The position numbers were made by a program, and so were the translations under genes. Below the pieces are notes generated by a model. The model did no database searches and was not told the origin of the DNA. It saw nothing but the letters and a program-made list of their open reading frames with translations. This document shows positions 34,069 through 42,450 of a stretch of 64,000 nt of DNA, piece after piece; position 1 is the stretch's first letter; the number at the start of each line of letters is the position of its first letter. Source of the DNA: Heyndrickxia shackletonii (lineage in GTDB: Bacteria; Bacillota; Bacilli; Bacillales; Bacillaceae_C); NCBI RefSeq assembly GCF_001420715.1, contig NZ_LJJC01000004.1, positions 773,734-837,733 of the forward strand, in the 5' to 3' direction.

Positions 34069-35679
34069 ATGGATTTATCTAAATATAGAAACTTGCTTAT
34101 AAAAAAAATAATGGAGCAAGTTGCTGAATGGTGTGAATCGGATGCCGAAATAATGATTTCTAATTCTGAGGTACATCGTTTCTTACACTCTATTAAAGGG
34201 ACGTCTGGAACTTTAGAATTGGAAGGCATTCATCGTATTTCAGAAACATTGTTAGAACAATTAAGCAGCTTCCATAAAAAAGAATGGAAAGGACAGGAAT
34301 TGAGAGAGTTTCTTTCTGAATTAATGGAGCTTACCTATAGTTATGGCCATTTTGAAGAAGTGGAGATGAAGAAACAGCAGTCTAGAAATGGGGACGTCCC
34401 ACTGATCCAAATCATTGATGATGATATTTCCATCCTTATTCTTTTGAAGGATTTCCTTGAAAAGAAAGGTTGGATGGTCATTACGAATTCCACTTCGAAT
34501 AAAGCTGTATCTCAATACTTTGATTTACAGCCCGACTGTGTTGTGATTGATGTGAATTTGCCAAACAAAAATGGCTTTGAAATTATTGAAGATTTACAAA
34601 TTCATAGTAATAAACACTTCGTTCCCATTGTGATGATTAGCGTATTCAACGATCGAAATACTCGTATAAAAGCTTTTAAAATGGGAGCGGATGATTTTAT
34701 CCAGAAGCCAATTGACTTAGAGGAATTCGCAGTCCGTATTGAGCGCCATCTCCTGAGAAAACAAATATATGACCAATCTGTTTTACTTGATGAACTAACA
34801 AACCTGTATAACCGCAGGTATTTAAAGGTTGTATATGACCGGAGCATGGAAGAATGGAAACGGAACAATCAACAATTTAGTATAGCGATCTTGGATATTG
34901 ATTATTTTAAAAAGATTAATGATCGTTATGGTCATGTTACAGGTGACTTAGTCCTCTCAACATTTGCATTATTTTTGGCGGAGAATACAAGAAGTAACGA
35001 TTTAGTATTTAGATATGGCGGAGAAGAGTTTATCATCTTATTTCAAAATACAGATTATCATAAAGCTTATGAAATTGTTTCAAGACTATTGGCAGATTTC
35101 ACTACAAAATGTTTTGAGGCTAATGGAGAAGTCTTCTTCGTTACCTTTTCCGCTGGAATTACTGGCATTTGCTCTAAGGAAACAACAATGGATTCAGCTA
35201 TAAATGCTGCAGATCAAGCATTATATACAGCAAAGAATTTGGGCAGATCAAGGGTTGAATGCTTTAATCAGTCATTGATGGAACAAAAGAAGTTGTTTAT
35301 TTCCGTTATTGATGATGACCCTATTATTCGATCGATGTTGAAAAGTAGATTACAAGAAGCAGAATTTAATCATTATGTATCCAATATCCATACATTTGAA
35401 AATGGGCCATCCTTCTTTCAGTCTGGAATACTAGAATATCCGGGAGAACATTTCCTAATTTTAGACGGGGTTATGCCTATTATGGATGGAATAGAAGTAT
35501 TGCAAAAGGTAAAACAAACAGAACGGAATAACGTTAGCGTTATCATGTTGACCGGAAGAAATAGTGAGGATGATATCGCGAAGGCATTAGAATTAGGGGC
35601 AGATGATTATATGACGAAGCCTTTTCATATGAACGACCTTCAAGAGAGGATTATGCGACTTATTCAAAGGAAGAAATGA
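34069..35679 (+). CDS. Hpt-REC-GGDEF-REC diguanylate cyclase
   Basis: 536 residues. An N-terminal Hpt-like domain (His40 in HRFLHSIKGTSGTLE) is followed by REC1 (about 112-230; DDD at 117-119, phospho-Asp161, Lys213). A GGDEF domain (about 240-400) has active-site GGEEF at 317-321 and an inhibitory I-site RSND at 308-311. REC2 (about 410-530) has Asp466 and Lys518. It should make c-di-GMP with product feedback under phosphorelay control. There is no membrane segment. ATG 34069 (MDLSKYR) follows CGGAGTGAG. The gene lies 27 bp before a REC-kinase gene, a likely partner. Confidence 0.9.
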   Translation: MDLSKYRNLLIKKIMEQVAEWCESDAEIMISNSEVHRFLHSIKGTSGTLELEGIHRISETLLEQLSSFHKKEWKGQELREFLSELMELTYSYGHFEEVEMKKQQSRNGDVPLIQIIDDDISILILLKDFLEKKGWMVITNSTSNKAVSQYFDLQPDCVVIDVNLPNKNGFEIIEDLQIHSNKHFVPIVMISVFNDRNTRIKAFKMGADDFIQKPIDLEEFAVRIERHLLRKQIYDQSVLLDELTNLYNRRYLKVVYDRSMEEWKRNNQQFSIAILDIDYFKKINDRYGHVTGDLVLSTFALFLAENTRSNDLVFRYGGEEFIILFQNTDYHKAYEIVSRLLADFTTKCFEANGEVFFVTFSAGITGICSKETTMDSAINAADQALYTAKNLGRSRVECFNQSLMEQKKLFISVIDDDPIIRSMLKSRLQEAEFNHYVSNIHTFENGPSFFQSGILEYPGEHFLILDGVMPIMDGIEVLQKVKQTERNNVSVIMLTGRNSEDDIAKALELGADDYMTKPFHMNDLQERIMRLIQRKK

Positions 35680-35706
35680 ATATTTGATATAAATAAGGTG
35701 GTCTAA

Positions 35707-38082
35707 ATGAAAAAAATCTTATTAGCAGAAGACGAAGAAGTGTTAAGAATGCTCATCGTAGATACACTTGAGGAGCAGGACTATTTGATTCATGAAGCTT
35801 CAGATGGACAAGAAGCATTACATTATATAGAAAAAAACGAGTATGATTTGTTAATTTTAGATTACATGATGCCTGAAATTACAGGGCTGGAGCTCATTAG
35901 GCATATAAGGGGAAGCCTCCACAATCACGAGGTCAAAATTCTCATGTTATCTGCGAAAAGTCAGCAGTTTGAACAGGAGAAGGTATTAGAGGCAGGGGCC
36001 AATTATTTTATCGCCAAGCCTTTTAGTCCTATGGAGTTATTAACTAAAATAGCGGACTATAAATCTGGTAATAAAAGTGCCATCGTTAAAATGGCAAATG
36101 AGCAGGCTACGTCACGGGTTACTTCTTTTCAAAAACAGATGAAAACCTATATTCAGGGGATTGATGATAATCTGGAAGCCCATTATCAAAAGCTCATTAC
36201 CTTGCAAACTAGTATTCAAATCGGTTTTCTTATTTTCGTCATTATCGTCTTTTTTATTCTTTTAGGAATTATGTCTTATATGTTCCGGCAATTAGGGAAG
36301 CCTTTATCCGATTTATCTATTGCGGCAAATGAAATGGCCAGTGGAAGAGAGGTCTCTATTTCACTAGATACAAAAAGGGAAGATGAAATTGGGATACTGT
36401 CAAAATCATTTCAAAGCATGATGGAAAAGGTAATCGAAAAAGAGCAGGATTTGTTGGCACATAATGAAGAATTAATTGCCCAGCAGGAGGAGCTTCAAGC
36501 TCAACAGGAAGAACTGGAAAATGCTTTACAGACACTAAATGCTAACGGGGAAAAATTAAAAAATAGAAATAAATTAGTCAATCAGCTTTCCAATACAATC
36601 AATATGCATGATCTCTTGAATAGCAGTGTAATGAATATGTGTGAAATTATCCAAGCGGATAAAGGAATTATTGCGATGGTCGATAATCCATTATGTGCTT
36701 CATACGGAATATCCCCCTCCGCCGTAAATCAATTTTTGCATCATATGAAAAGCAGATTGTGTGAAAAGTTGAAGATAACCAAAATGCCATACACCCTGAA
36801 AAGACGGCTGGAATTATCCGAAAAAGGCTACCACGAGGGAACGCTATTTGGATATGATCTCTACTTGCCGGTTCTTGCATCTGATGAAGAGGTCATTGCT
36901 ATTATGATTTTCACTAGGTATGGCGAGCCTTTTCAGGAGTCTCAAATGGAAGAGTTTCAAGCTCTTTCAAAAAGTATTGGAATCAGTCTGGAGAAAATCT
37001 CTCTTTTCCAAAAGTCAGAAAAGGAAAGGAAACAAAATCAGGATATCCTTAATACACTTCAAGAAGGTGTACAATTAATTGATACGAATGGAAGGACTTT
37101 GCACATCAACAACCTATTAATCGATATATTAGAATGTGAAAATTCTACCCTTGTCGGGATGGAATGGGATGAATGGATTTCCTTTATGAAAGGGAAAGTA
37201 AAAGAAGAACAAATTGCCGATTACTTAGAAAATGCGGTGCGTGCAAAGAATAACAATGAATTGGAAACCTTTATCTATACATTGGAGCGCTCTAAGAAAG
37301 TAATAAAAGTTTACAGCAAAGAACTGTACCATAATGATGTAAGGATAGGAACGGTTTTGGTTCACAGGGATATTACAAAAGAGTACGAAGTCGATCAAAT
37401 GAAATCAGAGTTTGTCAGCACGGTAAGTCATGAATTACGGACACCACTTTCCAGTATTCTTGGTTTTACCGAATTAATGATCAACCGTGAATTAAATCCA
37501 GACAGGCAGAAAAAATATTTAACTACTATTTGGAATGAATCTAAGCGTTTAACTGCTTTAATTAATGATTTTCTCGATGTACAGAGAATGGAATCCGGCA
37601 AGCAAACTTATGAGAAAAAATATATAGATTTGCTGCCAATTTTAAGAAAAATAATCGATGCCCAGCAAATTAATACAAGTCTGCATCACTTTATACTTGA
37701 TCATCGTGGATCTATTCCTGCTATTCTAGGCGACGAAGCGAAAATGGAACAAGTTTTTACTAACTTAATCCATAATGCCGTAAAATATTCTCCCGAAGGC
37801 GGATCGATAAAGGTAAAGGTTACGGGAACTGATGAACAGGTTAAAGTTGACATCATTGATCACGGTTTAGGTATTCCACAAGAAGCAATGGACAAACTAT
37901 TTACGAAATTTTACCGAGTCGATAATTCCGACAGAAGAAAAATAGGCGGCACGGGCCTTGGTCTATCCATCGTCCAAGAAATTGTAAAGTTCCATGGCGG
38001 TAAAGTCTCCGTCGAATCCAAGCTAGGCAGCGGCAGTACCTTTACTGTTGCATTTCCAGCTTTCTCTAATGTGTTGTCATAA
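35707..38082 (+). CDS. REC-TM-HAMP-PAS histidine kinase (unusual hybrid)
   Basis: 791 residues. An N-terminal REC domain (1-118; phospho-Asp52, Lys104) is followed by a 45-residue helical linker and one membrane helix (about 169-192, QIGFLIFVIIVFFILLGIMS). Then come HAMP (193-245), a coiled coil rich in E/Q (245-285), a GAF-like region (295-435), PAS (442-560), HisKA with His575 (SHELRTP), and HATPase (N690; DHGLGIP; GGTGLGL). A single membrane helix after a cytosolic REC would place the kinase outside, so the gene looks like a fusion of a response regulator with a kinase that lost its first helix and sensor domain. It follows the Hpt/GGDEF gene. Confidence 0.88.
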   Translation: MKKILLAEDEEVLRMLIVDTLEEQDYLIHEASDGQEALHYIEKNEYDLLILDYMMPEITGLELIRHIRGSLHNHEVKILMLSAKSQQFEQEKVLEAGANYFIAKPFSPMELLTKIADYKSGNKSAIVKMANEQATSRVTSFQKQMKTYIQGIDDNLEAHYQKLITLQTSIQIGFLIFVIIVFFILLGIMSYMFRQLGKPLSDLSIAANEMASGREVSISLDTKREDEIGILSKSFQSMMEKVIEKEQDLLAHNEELIAQQEELQAQQEELENALQTLNANGEKLKNRNKLVNQLSNTINMHDLLNSSVMNMCEIIQADKGIIAMVDNPLCASYGISPSAVNQFLHHMKSRLCEKLKITKMPYTLKRRLELSEKGYHEGTLFGYDLYLPVLASDEEVIAIMIFTRYGEPFQESQMEEFQALSKSIGISLEKISLFQKSEKERKQNQDILNTLQEGVQLIDTNGRTLHINNLLIDILECENSTLVGMEWDEWISFMKGKVKEEQIADYLENAVRAKNNNELETFIYTLERSKKVIKVYSKELYHNDVRIGTVLVHRDITKEYEVDQMKSEFVSTVSHELRTPLSSILGFTELMINRELNPDRQKKYLTTIWNESKRLTALINDFLDVQRMESGKQTYEKKYIDLLPILRKIIDAQQINTSLHHFILDHRGSIPAILGDEAKMEQVFTNLIHNAVKYSPEGGSIKVKVTGTDEQVKVDIIDHGLGIPQEAMDKLFTKFYRVDNSDRRKIGGTGLGLSIVQEIVKFHGGKVSVESKLGSGSTFTVAFPAFSNVLS

Positions 38083-38192
38083 TGGTGTGGTGTCAGGCAC
38101 TACTCGTGGACAAAATGGGTGGTTTGTGCGTGGTGGGTGGACAAAATGAGGTTGTTAAAACAGATGTGGAATGTCGAATTTTGATTAGCGGA

Positions 38193-38430
38193 ATTACTGG
38201 TCAAATTCGCGTGAATATCTCAAAATTTGGCGGGATTATTGGTCAAATTCGCGGGAATATCTCAAAATTTGGCGGGATTATTGGTCAAATTCGCGGGAAT
38301 ATCTCAAAATTTGGCGGGATTATTGATCAAACTTGCGTGAATATCTCTAATTTTGTGGAATTATTGGTCAAACTCGCGTGAATATCTCTAATTTTACGGA
38401 ATTAGTAATCAAACGCAAGAAATGAATGAA
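38193..38430 (+). repeat. 41-42-bp minisatellite, about 5.7 copies
   Basis: Units start at 38193, 38235, 38277, 38319, 38360 and about 38401. The first three are nearly identical (ATTATTGGTCAAATTCGCGG...TTTGGCGGG); later ones are diverged. Units 1-3 keep a reading frame (IIGQIRGNISKFGG), but the surrounding ORF has no ribosome binding site. Not a CRISPR: there are no spacers. Confidence 0.9.
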
Positions 38431-38470
38431 TCCAACAAACAAAAAAGGGTTTTCTCTTTTTGTGTGTTGG
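38431..38470 (+). terminator. Rho-independent terminator
   Basis: CCAACAAACAAAAA pairs with TTTTTGTGTGTTGG around GGGTTTTC. Confidence 0.65.
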
Positions 38471-38527
38471 ATTATTATAGTTTAATAGCATACTTGGTTA
38501 GCAATATAAATTTAAGGAAGTCCTATC

Positions 38528-39388
38528 ATGAAACAAACGATTAAAGACATAATATTCATTTTAATTGGCGCACTTATTTTTGCCGTTGGGATTAATTATT
38601 TTACGATCCCCAATCATTTATCAGAAGGTGGAATTATTGGCCTGACGGTTATTGCACACTATTTATTTCATTGGTCACCAGGTGTGGTGAACTTTGTCTT
38701 AAATATGGCACTCTTTCTGGTAGGCTATAAATTTTTTGAAAAAAGAACGATTGTTTATACACTTTTATCGATAGCGTCTTGCTCTGGGTTTTTATATTTA
38801 ACGGAGAATACAGGCAAAACCATTACCAACAATACATTGTTGGCGTCTATATTTGCTGGTTTATTAGTGGGGGCAGGCTTAGGGATTATTTTCCGAGCGG
38901 GTGGAACCTCCGGCGGCACTACCATAATTGCTAGAATGGCAAATCAATACTTTGGCTGGAGTATCGGAAGCGCCATGCTTCTGATTGATATAATTGTCGT
39001 TACCGGTTCTGTCTTCATCATTGGGCTGGAAAAAGCAATGTATACGCTAATTGTTGTTTACGTTGGTGCCAAAGCGATTGATTTTATTGGAGAACGATTG
39101 GATGAAAGAGTTGGCGTCTTCATTATTTCCAACTTTCCAGATGTCGTTTTGAATGAAATTACCACCAAAATGTTGAGAGGTATTACAGTGCTTGAAGGCC
39201 GTGGGGGATACAGTGGCAGGAATAAGGAAGTACTGTATGTTGTTATTAGTAAGCAAGAGGTTGTTCGGTTAAAAAATATCATAAACACTCTTGATGAAAA
39301 TGCGTATGTAACGGTGCACAGTGTTCATGAGATTGTTGGTAAGGGATATAAATCGGATCAAACCAAGCTGGTGAAAAGTGCAAGATGA
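38528..39388 (+). CDS. YitT family membrane protein
   Basis: 286 residues with an N-terminal five- to six-helix membrane domain (KDIIFILIGALIFAVGINYF, HLSEGGIIGLTVI, FRAGGTSGGTTIIARMANQY) and a C-terminal soluble DUF2179 domain (about 205-280; GITVLEGRGGYSGRNKEVLY, VISKQEVVRLKNIINTLDENA). This is the standard YitT/YvjA layout. The substrate is not established. ATG 38528 follows AAGGAAG. It is a single gene. Confidence 0.92.
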   Translation: MKQTIKDIIFILIGALIFAVGINYFTIPNHLSEGGIIGLTVIAHYLFHWSPGVVNFVLNMALFLVGYKFFEKRTIVYTLLSIASCSGFLYLTENTGKTITNNTLLASIFAGLLVGAGLGIIFRAGGTSGGTTIIARMANQYFGWSIGSAMLLIDIIVVTGSVFIIGLEKAMYTLIVVYVGAKAIDFIGERLDERVGVFIISNFPDVVLNEITTKMLRGITVLEGRGGYSGRNKEVLYVVISKQEVVRLKNIINTLDENAYVTVHSVHEIVGKGYKSDQTKLVKSAR

Positions 39389-39475
39389 TAGATGTAAAGG
39401 ATTCTGCCAAAAATGGGGGATCTTTTTTTAATCCTCATGATGGCCAAAGAAGAAATCCTCAATGGAAGCGAGTGG

Positions 39476-39512
39476 GCGGTTCTTGTATTTTTTTCAAAAA
39501 GAACCGTCTTTA
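39476..39512 (+). terminator. Rho-independent terminator
   Basis: GCGGTTCTT pairs with AAGAACCGT around TGTATTTTTTTCAA, followed by CTTTAT. It ends the yitT-type gene; an 80-codon frame through it is not a gene. Confidence 0.65.
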
Positions 39513-39623
39513 TGCTTCACGTCTGGACAAATATAAAAAGCTTCTTATTTCATTGGGCGATAGTCCCAATATTTCTTTGTTTCTAGTAATATTCATCTAT
39601 TTCATCAAACTTTATTTTCCTTG

Positions 39624-39968
39624 TTAACTATTTTGGATTTTCCAATTTTTAAATTCAATAAAGTTTTGCAGCGTTAGAAAATCCTCCTTTGTCATCCCGT
39701 TATCAATAGCCTTATTAAGGAGAATTTTCCATTCTTCATCTATATTAGTGTCTTGGAATAATGTTTTAACCTGTTCATTTAATAGGAAATCAACTGTTGT
39801 ATCAAGTGGTTCAGCAATCCTTGACAAAAAATCCAGCGAAGGATTATTCCGAAGCCCTCGTTCAATGTAGCTCAAATAGGATTTTGACACTCCTGCCAGA
39901 AGAGCTAATTTTGAAATGGAATATCCTTTTCCCCTTCTTAGTTCTTTTATTCTTTGTCCAATCATCAC
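39624..39968 (-). CDS. SinR-like XRE regulator
   Basis: 114 residues. The HTH is IGQRIKELRRGKGYSISKLA, then LLAGVSKSYLSYIERGLRNN (close to SinR 'aGVaKSYLSsiERnlq'). A C-terminal SinI-like dimerisation helix pair follows (EEWKILLNKAIDNGMTKEDF). SinR represses biofilm matrix operons and is antagonised by SinI. Here it is divergent from the calY-tapA-sipW operon, with two exact GTTCTTT boxes in its own upstream region. No sinI is seen in the window. Confidence 0.87.
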   Translation of the reverse strand: MMIGQRIKELRRGKGYSISKLALLAGVSKSYLSYIERGLRNNPSLDFLSRIAEPLDTTVDFLLNEQVKTLFQDTNIDEEWKILLNKAIDNGMTKEDFLTLQNFIEFKNWKIQNS

Positions 39969-40004
39969 TCTCTCCCCAAGTCTATTGTAAATTTATATGT
40001 TCAT

Positions 40005-40090
40005 TATAATGAACAAAATGTTCTTTATAAAATTATAAAAAAGTAAGAAAAAAAGAGATAAAACGAGATAATGAACAATAAATGTTCTTT
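40005..40090. promoter_or_regulatory. SinR-type boxes between sinR-like and calY
   Basis: GTTCTTT occurs at 40020-40026 and 40084-40090, matching the known SinR consensus GTTCTYT. An inverted half-site GAAC lies at 40011-40014, giving GAACAAAATGTTC. The sites are spread over 80 bp in the divergent regulatory region. Confidence 0.65.
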
Positions 40091-40284
40091 TTAACGAATA
40101 CTTGCCTATTTTTAAGATTTTTCAAAATAATCTATTTGGCCTATACTCAGGTCGTAGGATTCGTTAAAACGAACGATAACGAACGCTTCAATCTACAAGA
40201 TTTAATGAAGTTTGCAACTCCTTATGAACAACATAAGGGTTCAAAATAAAAAAATATTAAAGGGAAAAAAGAGGAGGAAAAGAA

Positions 40285-40875
40285 ATGAGTCTTAAAAAGA
40301 AACTAGGTATGGGGATAGCATCAGCTGCACTAGGATTGTCATTAATTGGGGGAGGTACATATGCGTACTTTAATGATGTAGAAACAACCAATAATTCATT
40401 TGCTGCTGGAACATTAAATTTGACTGCAAAACCAACAACCATCATTGATGTGAAGGATATTAAACCTGGGGACTGGATGGATCGTGATTTTACATTGAAA
40501 AATGATGGGTCATTAGATATTTCAAAAGTACTATTGACTTCTAGTTATCAAGTAGTAGATGCAAAAGGTGATAATTTGGGAGAAGATTTTGGAAAATACA
40601 TTGAAGTAACGTTCTTAGTAAATAAAGACAAAGCTACAGAAGAAGTCTATAAAACGACACTAGATAAACTATCTGCGACAGATGTAACAGACAGAGATTT
40701 ACTTGGCTGGATTCTTGGCGGAGAAAATCCTGGATTAAAAGCAGGGGATACAGATAGCTTTAAAGTAAGATTTACCTTTAAAGAGACAGGAAAGGACCAA
40801 AATAAGTTCCAAGGAGATCAGCTTAAATTAACTTGGAATTTCGATGCAAAACAAACTGCTGGTCAAAGCAAATAA
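40285..40875 (+). CDS. calY: CalY/TasA-family matrix fibre protein
   Basis: 196 residues. The signal peptide (KKLGMGIASAALGLSLIGGG, then TYAYFNDVETTNNSFAAG) is the type processed by SipW. The mature domain has NLTAKPTTIIDVKDIKPGDW and the conserved DRDFTLKNDGSLDISKVLL. This is the camelysin/TasA family, which forms extracellular fibres in Bacillus biofilms. At 196 residues it is nearer B. cereus CalY than B. subtilis TasA (261). ATG 40285 has GAGGAGG. It is the first gene of a matrix operon opposite the SinR-like gene. Confidence 0.9.
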   Translation: MSLKKKLGMGIASAALGLSLIGGGTYAYFNDVETTNNSFAAGTLNLTAKPTTIIDVKDIKPGDWMDRDFTLKNDGSLDISKVLLTSSYQVVDAKGDNLGEDFGKYIEVTFLVNKDKATEEVYKTTLDKLSATDVTDRDLLGWILGGENPGLKAGDTDSFKVRFTFKETGKDQNKFQGDQLKLTWNFDAKQTAGQSK

Positions 40876-40887
40876 TAAGAAAAGATG

Positions 40888-40908
40888 GAAGGTGGAAGCA
40901 CCACCTTC
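40888..40908 (+). terminator. intra-operon hairpin
   Basis: GAAGGTGG AAGCA CCACCTTC between calY and tapA. A T-tract is nearly absent, so it may attenuate transcription or stabilise the calY mRNA so that the fibre protein is made in excess. Confidence 0.55.
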
Positions 40909-41023
40909 TGTCCTGTTTAATTATTCTTTTAACGAGTCATTAATGTTTAGAAGAGTAATATAAATATTTAATGGTTGGTTAAAGGAATAAGTTATTCAAG
41001 AAGTCATAAAGGAGGTAATTAGA

Positions 41024-41818
41024 ATTAGAGCCTCACGTCTAAATAAATTCAAACGCAAAAATAAGAAACTATTACTTATGATAAAAATCTTGGCTATTTG
41101 GTATATCGCCATTTTTACGGGCAGCTACTTGTCGTCAAACACCAGTGCCTATTTTAGTAGTACATCTGAAGTTAACGGTGTCCTCCAAGCTGGTACTTGG
41201 GAGAAGGAAAACCCTGATAACGGCCCTTGGGATAAAAGTTCATTAAGCTTTAATGGTAATGATCAAACAATTAATAGTTGCAGTACTACGAATATTTCTG
41301 TAGATATTAAGAACTCAGGGAACAATATGGAAGGGCAAGCAAGTTATGAAGTCTATTATGCTGAAAATGGTAATCCTAAAAAAGGTGTTAAGGTAGGGGA
41401 AGGGACAATACTAGCTATTTCTTCCAATGATTCAATAAGTCTCTCCTATGATGCTGAAAAACCTGGAAACTACAAATTCAAGGCATATCAACGCCCTGGT
41501 CATCCTGGACAGGGAGAGTTGTGGAGTCAAACTATTTCCATAACCTGTGATAAACAAAGTGATGCATCTTCTACAAATGATGGAAAGGATACTGATAAGA
41601 ATCAAGATAATCCAAACAAAACTGATTCCGATCAATCCAATTTAGATTCCCAGCAGAATACAGAGTCAAAACAATCAGATAAGCAAAATAATGCAGATAA
41701 CCAATCTGATACTAGTTCAAGTAAAAATAATGCAGAAAAAGTTGAATCTGCAGAAAATGCCAATCAACAGGCAAATGACAATTCACAGAATGCAAACAAG
41801 GATGGTGCAAATAAATGA
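41024..41818 (+). CDS. tapA: TapA-like amyloid fibre assembly/anchoring protein, possible AUU start
   Basis: About 264 residues. An N-terminal basic stretch plus hydrophobic helix (KILAIWYIAIFTGSYLSS) ends in NTSAYFSSTSEVNGVLQAG, resembling a SipW-processed signal. The folded part has CSTTNISVDIKNSGNNMEGQ and KPGNYKFKAYQRPGHPGQGE with WSQTISITCDK, as in TapA. Residues about 185-264 are a low-complexity D/N/Q/S/K tail, also TapA-like. ATG 41078 has no ribosome binding site. ATT 41024 lies in frame 7 bases after GGAGGT, so translation probably starts there or at a nearby weak codon. It overlaps sipW by 4 bp. Confidence 0.8.
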   Translation: MRASRLNKFKRKNKKLLLMIKILAIWYIAIFTGSYLSSNTSAYFSSTSEVNGVLQAGTWEKENPDNGPWDKSSLSFNGNDQTINSCSTTNISVDIKNSGNNMEGQASYEVYYAENGNPKKGVKVGEGTILAISSNDSISLSYDAEKPGNYKFKAYQRPGHPGQGELWSQTISITCDKQSDASSTNDGKDTDKNQDNPNKTDSDQSNLDSQQNTESKQSDKQNNADNQSDTSSSKNNAEKVESAENANQQANDNSQNANKDGANK

Positions 41819-42396
41819 AGTCTTCCAAAATAGTAAAATGGATAAGTAACTTTACATCCATCATTTTATTTCTTGTATTAATATTCATGATTTTTGTTGT
41901 AATCTCTTCGAAAGCATCCGGAGGGTCACCAAAATTCCTCGGTTACGAGTTAAAAACCGTTCTATCTGGTTCCATGGAGCCAACATTTAAAACAGGATCT
42001 ATCATTGCGGTAAAGCCCGCAAAGGATAAGGCAGACTTTAAAAAAGGTGACATTATAACTTTTAAAGCAGACGAGAAAATGATTGTCACTCATAGAATTG
42101 TGAAGGTAGAAAAAAGTGGTGGCCAAGTGTTGTATCGTACAAAAGGAGATAATAACAAAACCGCCGATTTGAACCCAGTTCTTTCACAAAATGTTATCGC
42201 AAAGTATACAGGGTTTACTATTCCTTACTTAGGTTATTTTATAAACTTTACTCAAACGAAAAATGGCAGTGCTTTATTACTGATATTACCTGGGATTCTA
42301 TTACTTGGCTATGCAGTGTTTTCGATCTGGAAAGCAATTGCAGAAATTGATGATAAAACGAAAAATCCTCCAGAATCAATAGAGAAATCAGTTTAA
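41815..42396 (+). CDS. sipW: signal peptidase I, SipW (ER-type)
   Basis: 193 residues. An N-terminal membrane helix (15-33) precedes catalytic Ser53 in LSGSMEPTF and His93 in VTHRIV. The Ser/His pair, not Ser/Lys, marks the ER-type SipW class. KGDNNKTADLNPV and a C-terminal helix (ALLLILPGILLLGYAVFSIW) complete the family pattern. It processes CalY/TasA and TapA precursors, its neighbours. The start codon is in an ATGA overlap with tapA. Confidence 0.93.
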   Translation: MKSSKIVKWISNFTSIILFLVLIFMIFVVISSKASGGSPKFLGYELKTVLSGSMEPTFKTGSIIAVKPAKDKADFKKGDIITFKADEKMIVTHRIVKVEKSGGQVLYRTKGDNNKTADLNPVLSQNVIAKYTGFTIPYLGYFINFTQTKNGSALLLILPGILLLGYAVFSIWKAIAEIDDKTKNPPESIEKSV

Positions 42397-42450
42397 TAAA
42401 AGATGGGGTATCCCCATCTTTTATATATGATTACAAAGGGTGGAAAGTGG

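Noticed and set aside
38082-38381. 99-codon ORF through the 42-bp repeats
   Set aside because: It is open only because the repeat unit is a multiple of three. It overlaps the kinase stop, lacks a ribosome binding site, and runs into diverged repeats.
38193-38430. Possible CRISPR array
   Set aside because: Units are directly adjacent with no spacers and drift gradually, so it is a minisatellite. No cas gene is seen.
39385-39627. 80-codon ORF after the YitT gene
   Set aside because: It crosses a clear terminator hairpin, has no ribosome binding site, and its composition is unlike a protein.
40219-40240. Hairpin CCTTATG/CATAAGG before calY as a riboswitch
   Set aside because: The short stem has no known aptamer features. 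It may only be a leader hairpin.
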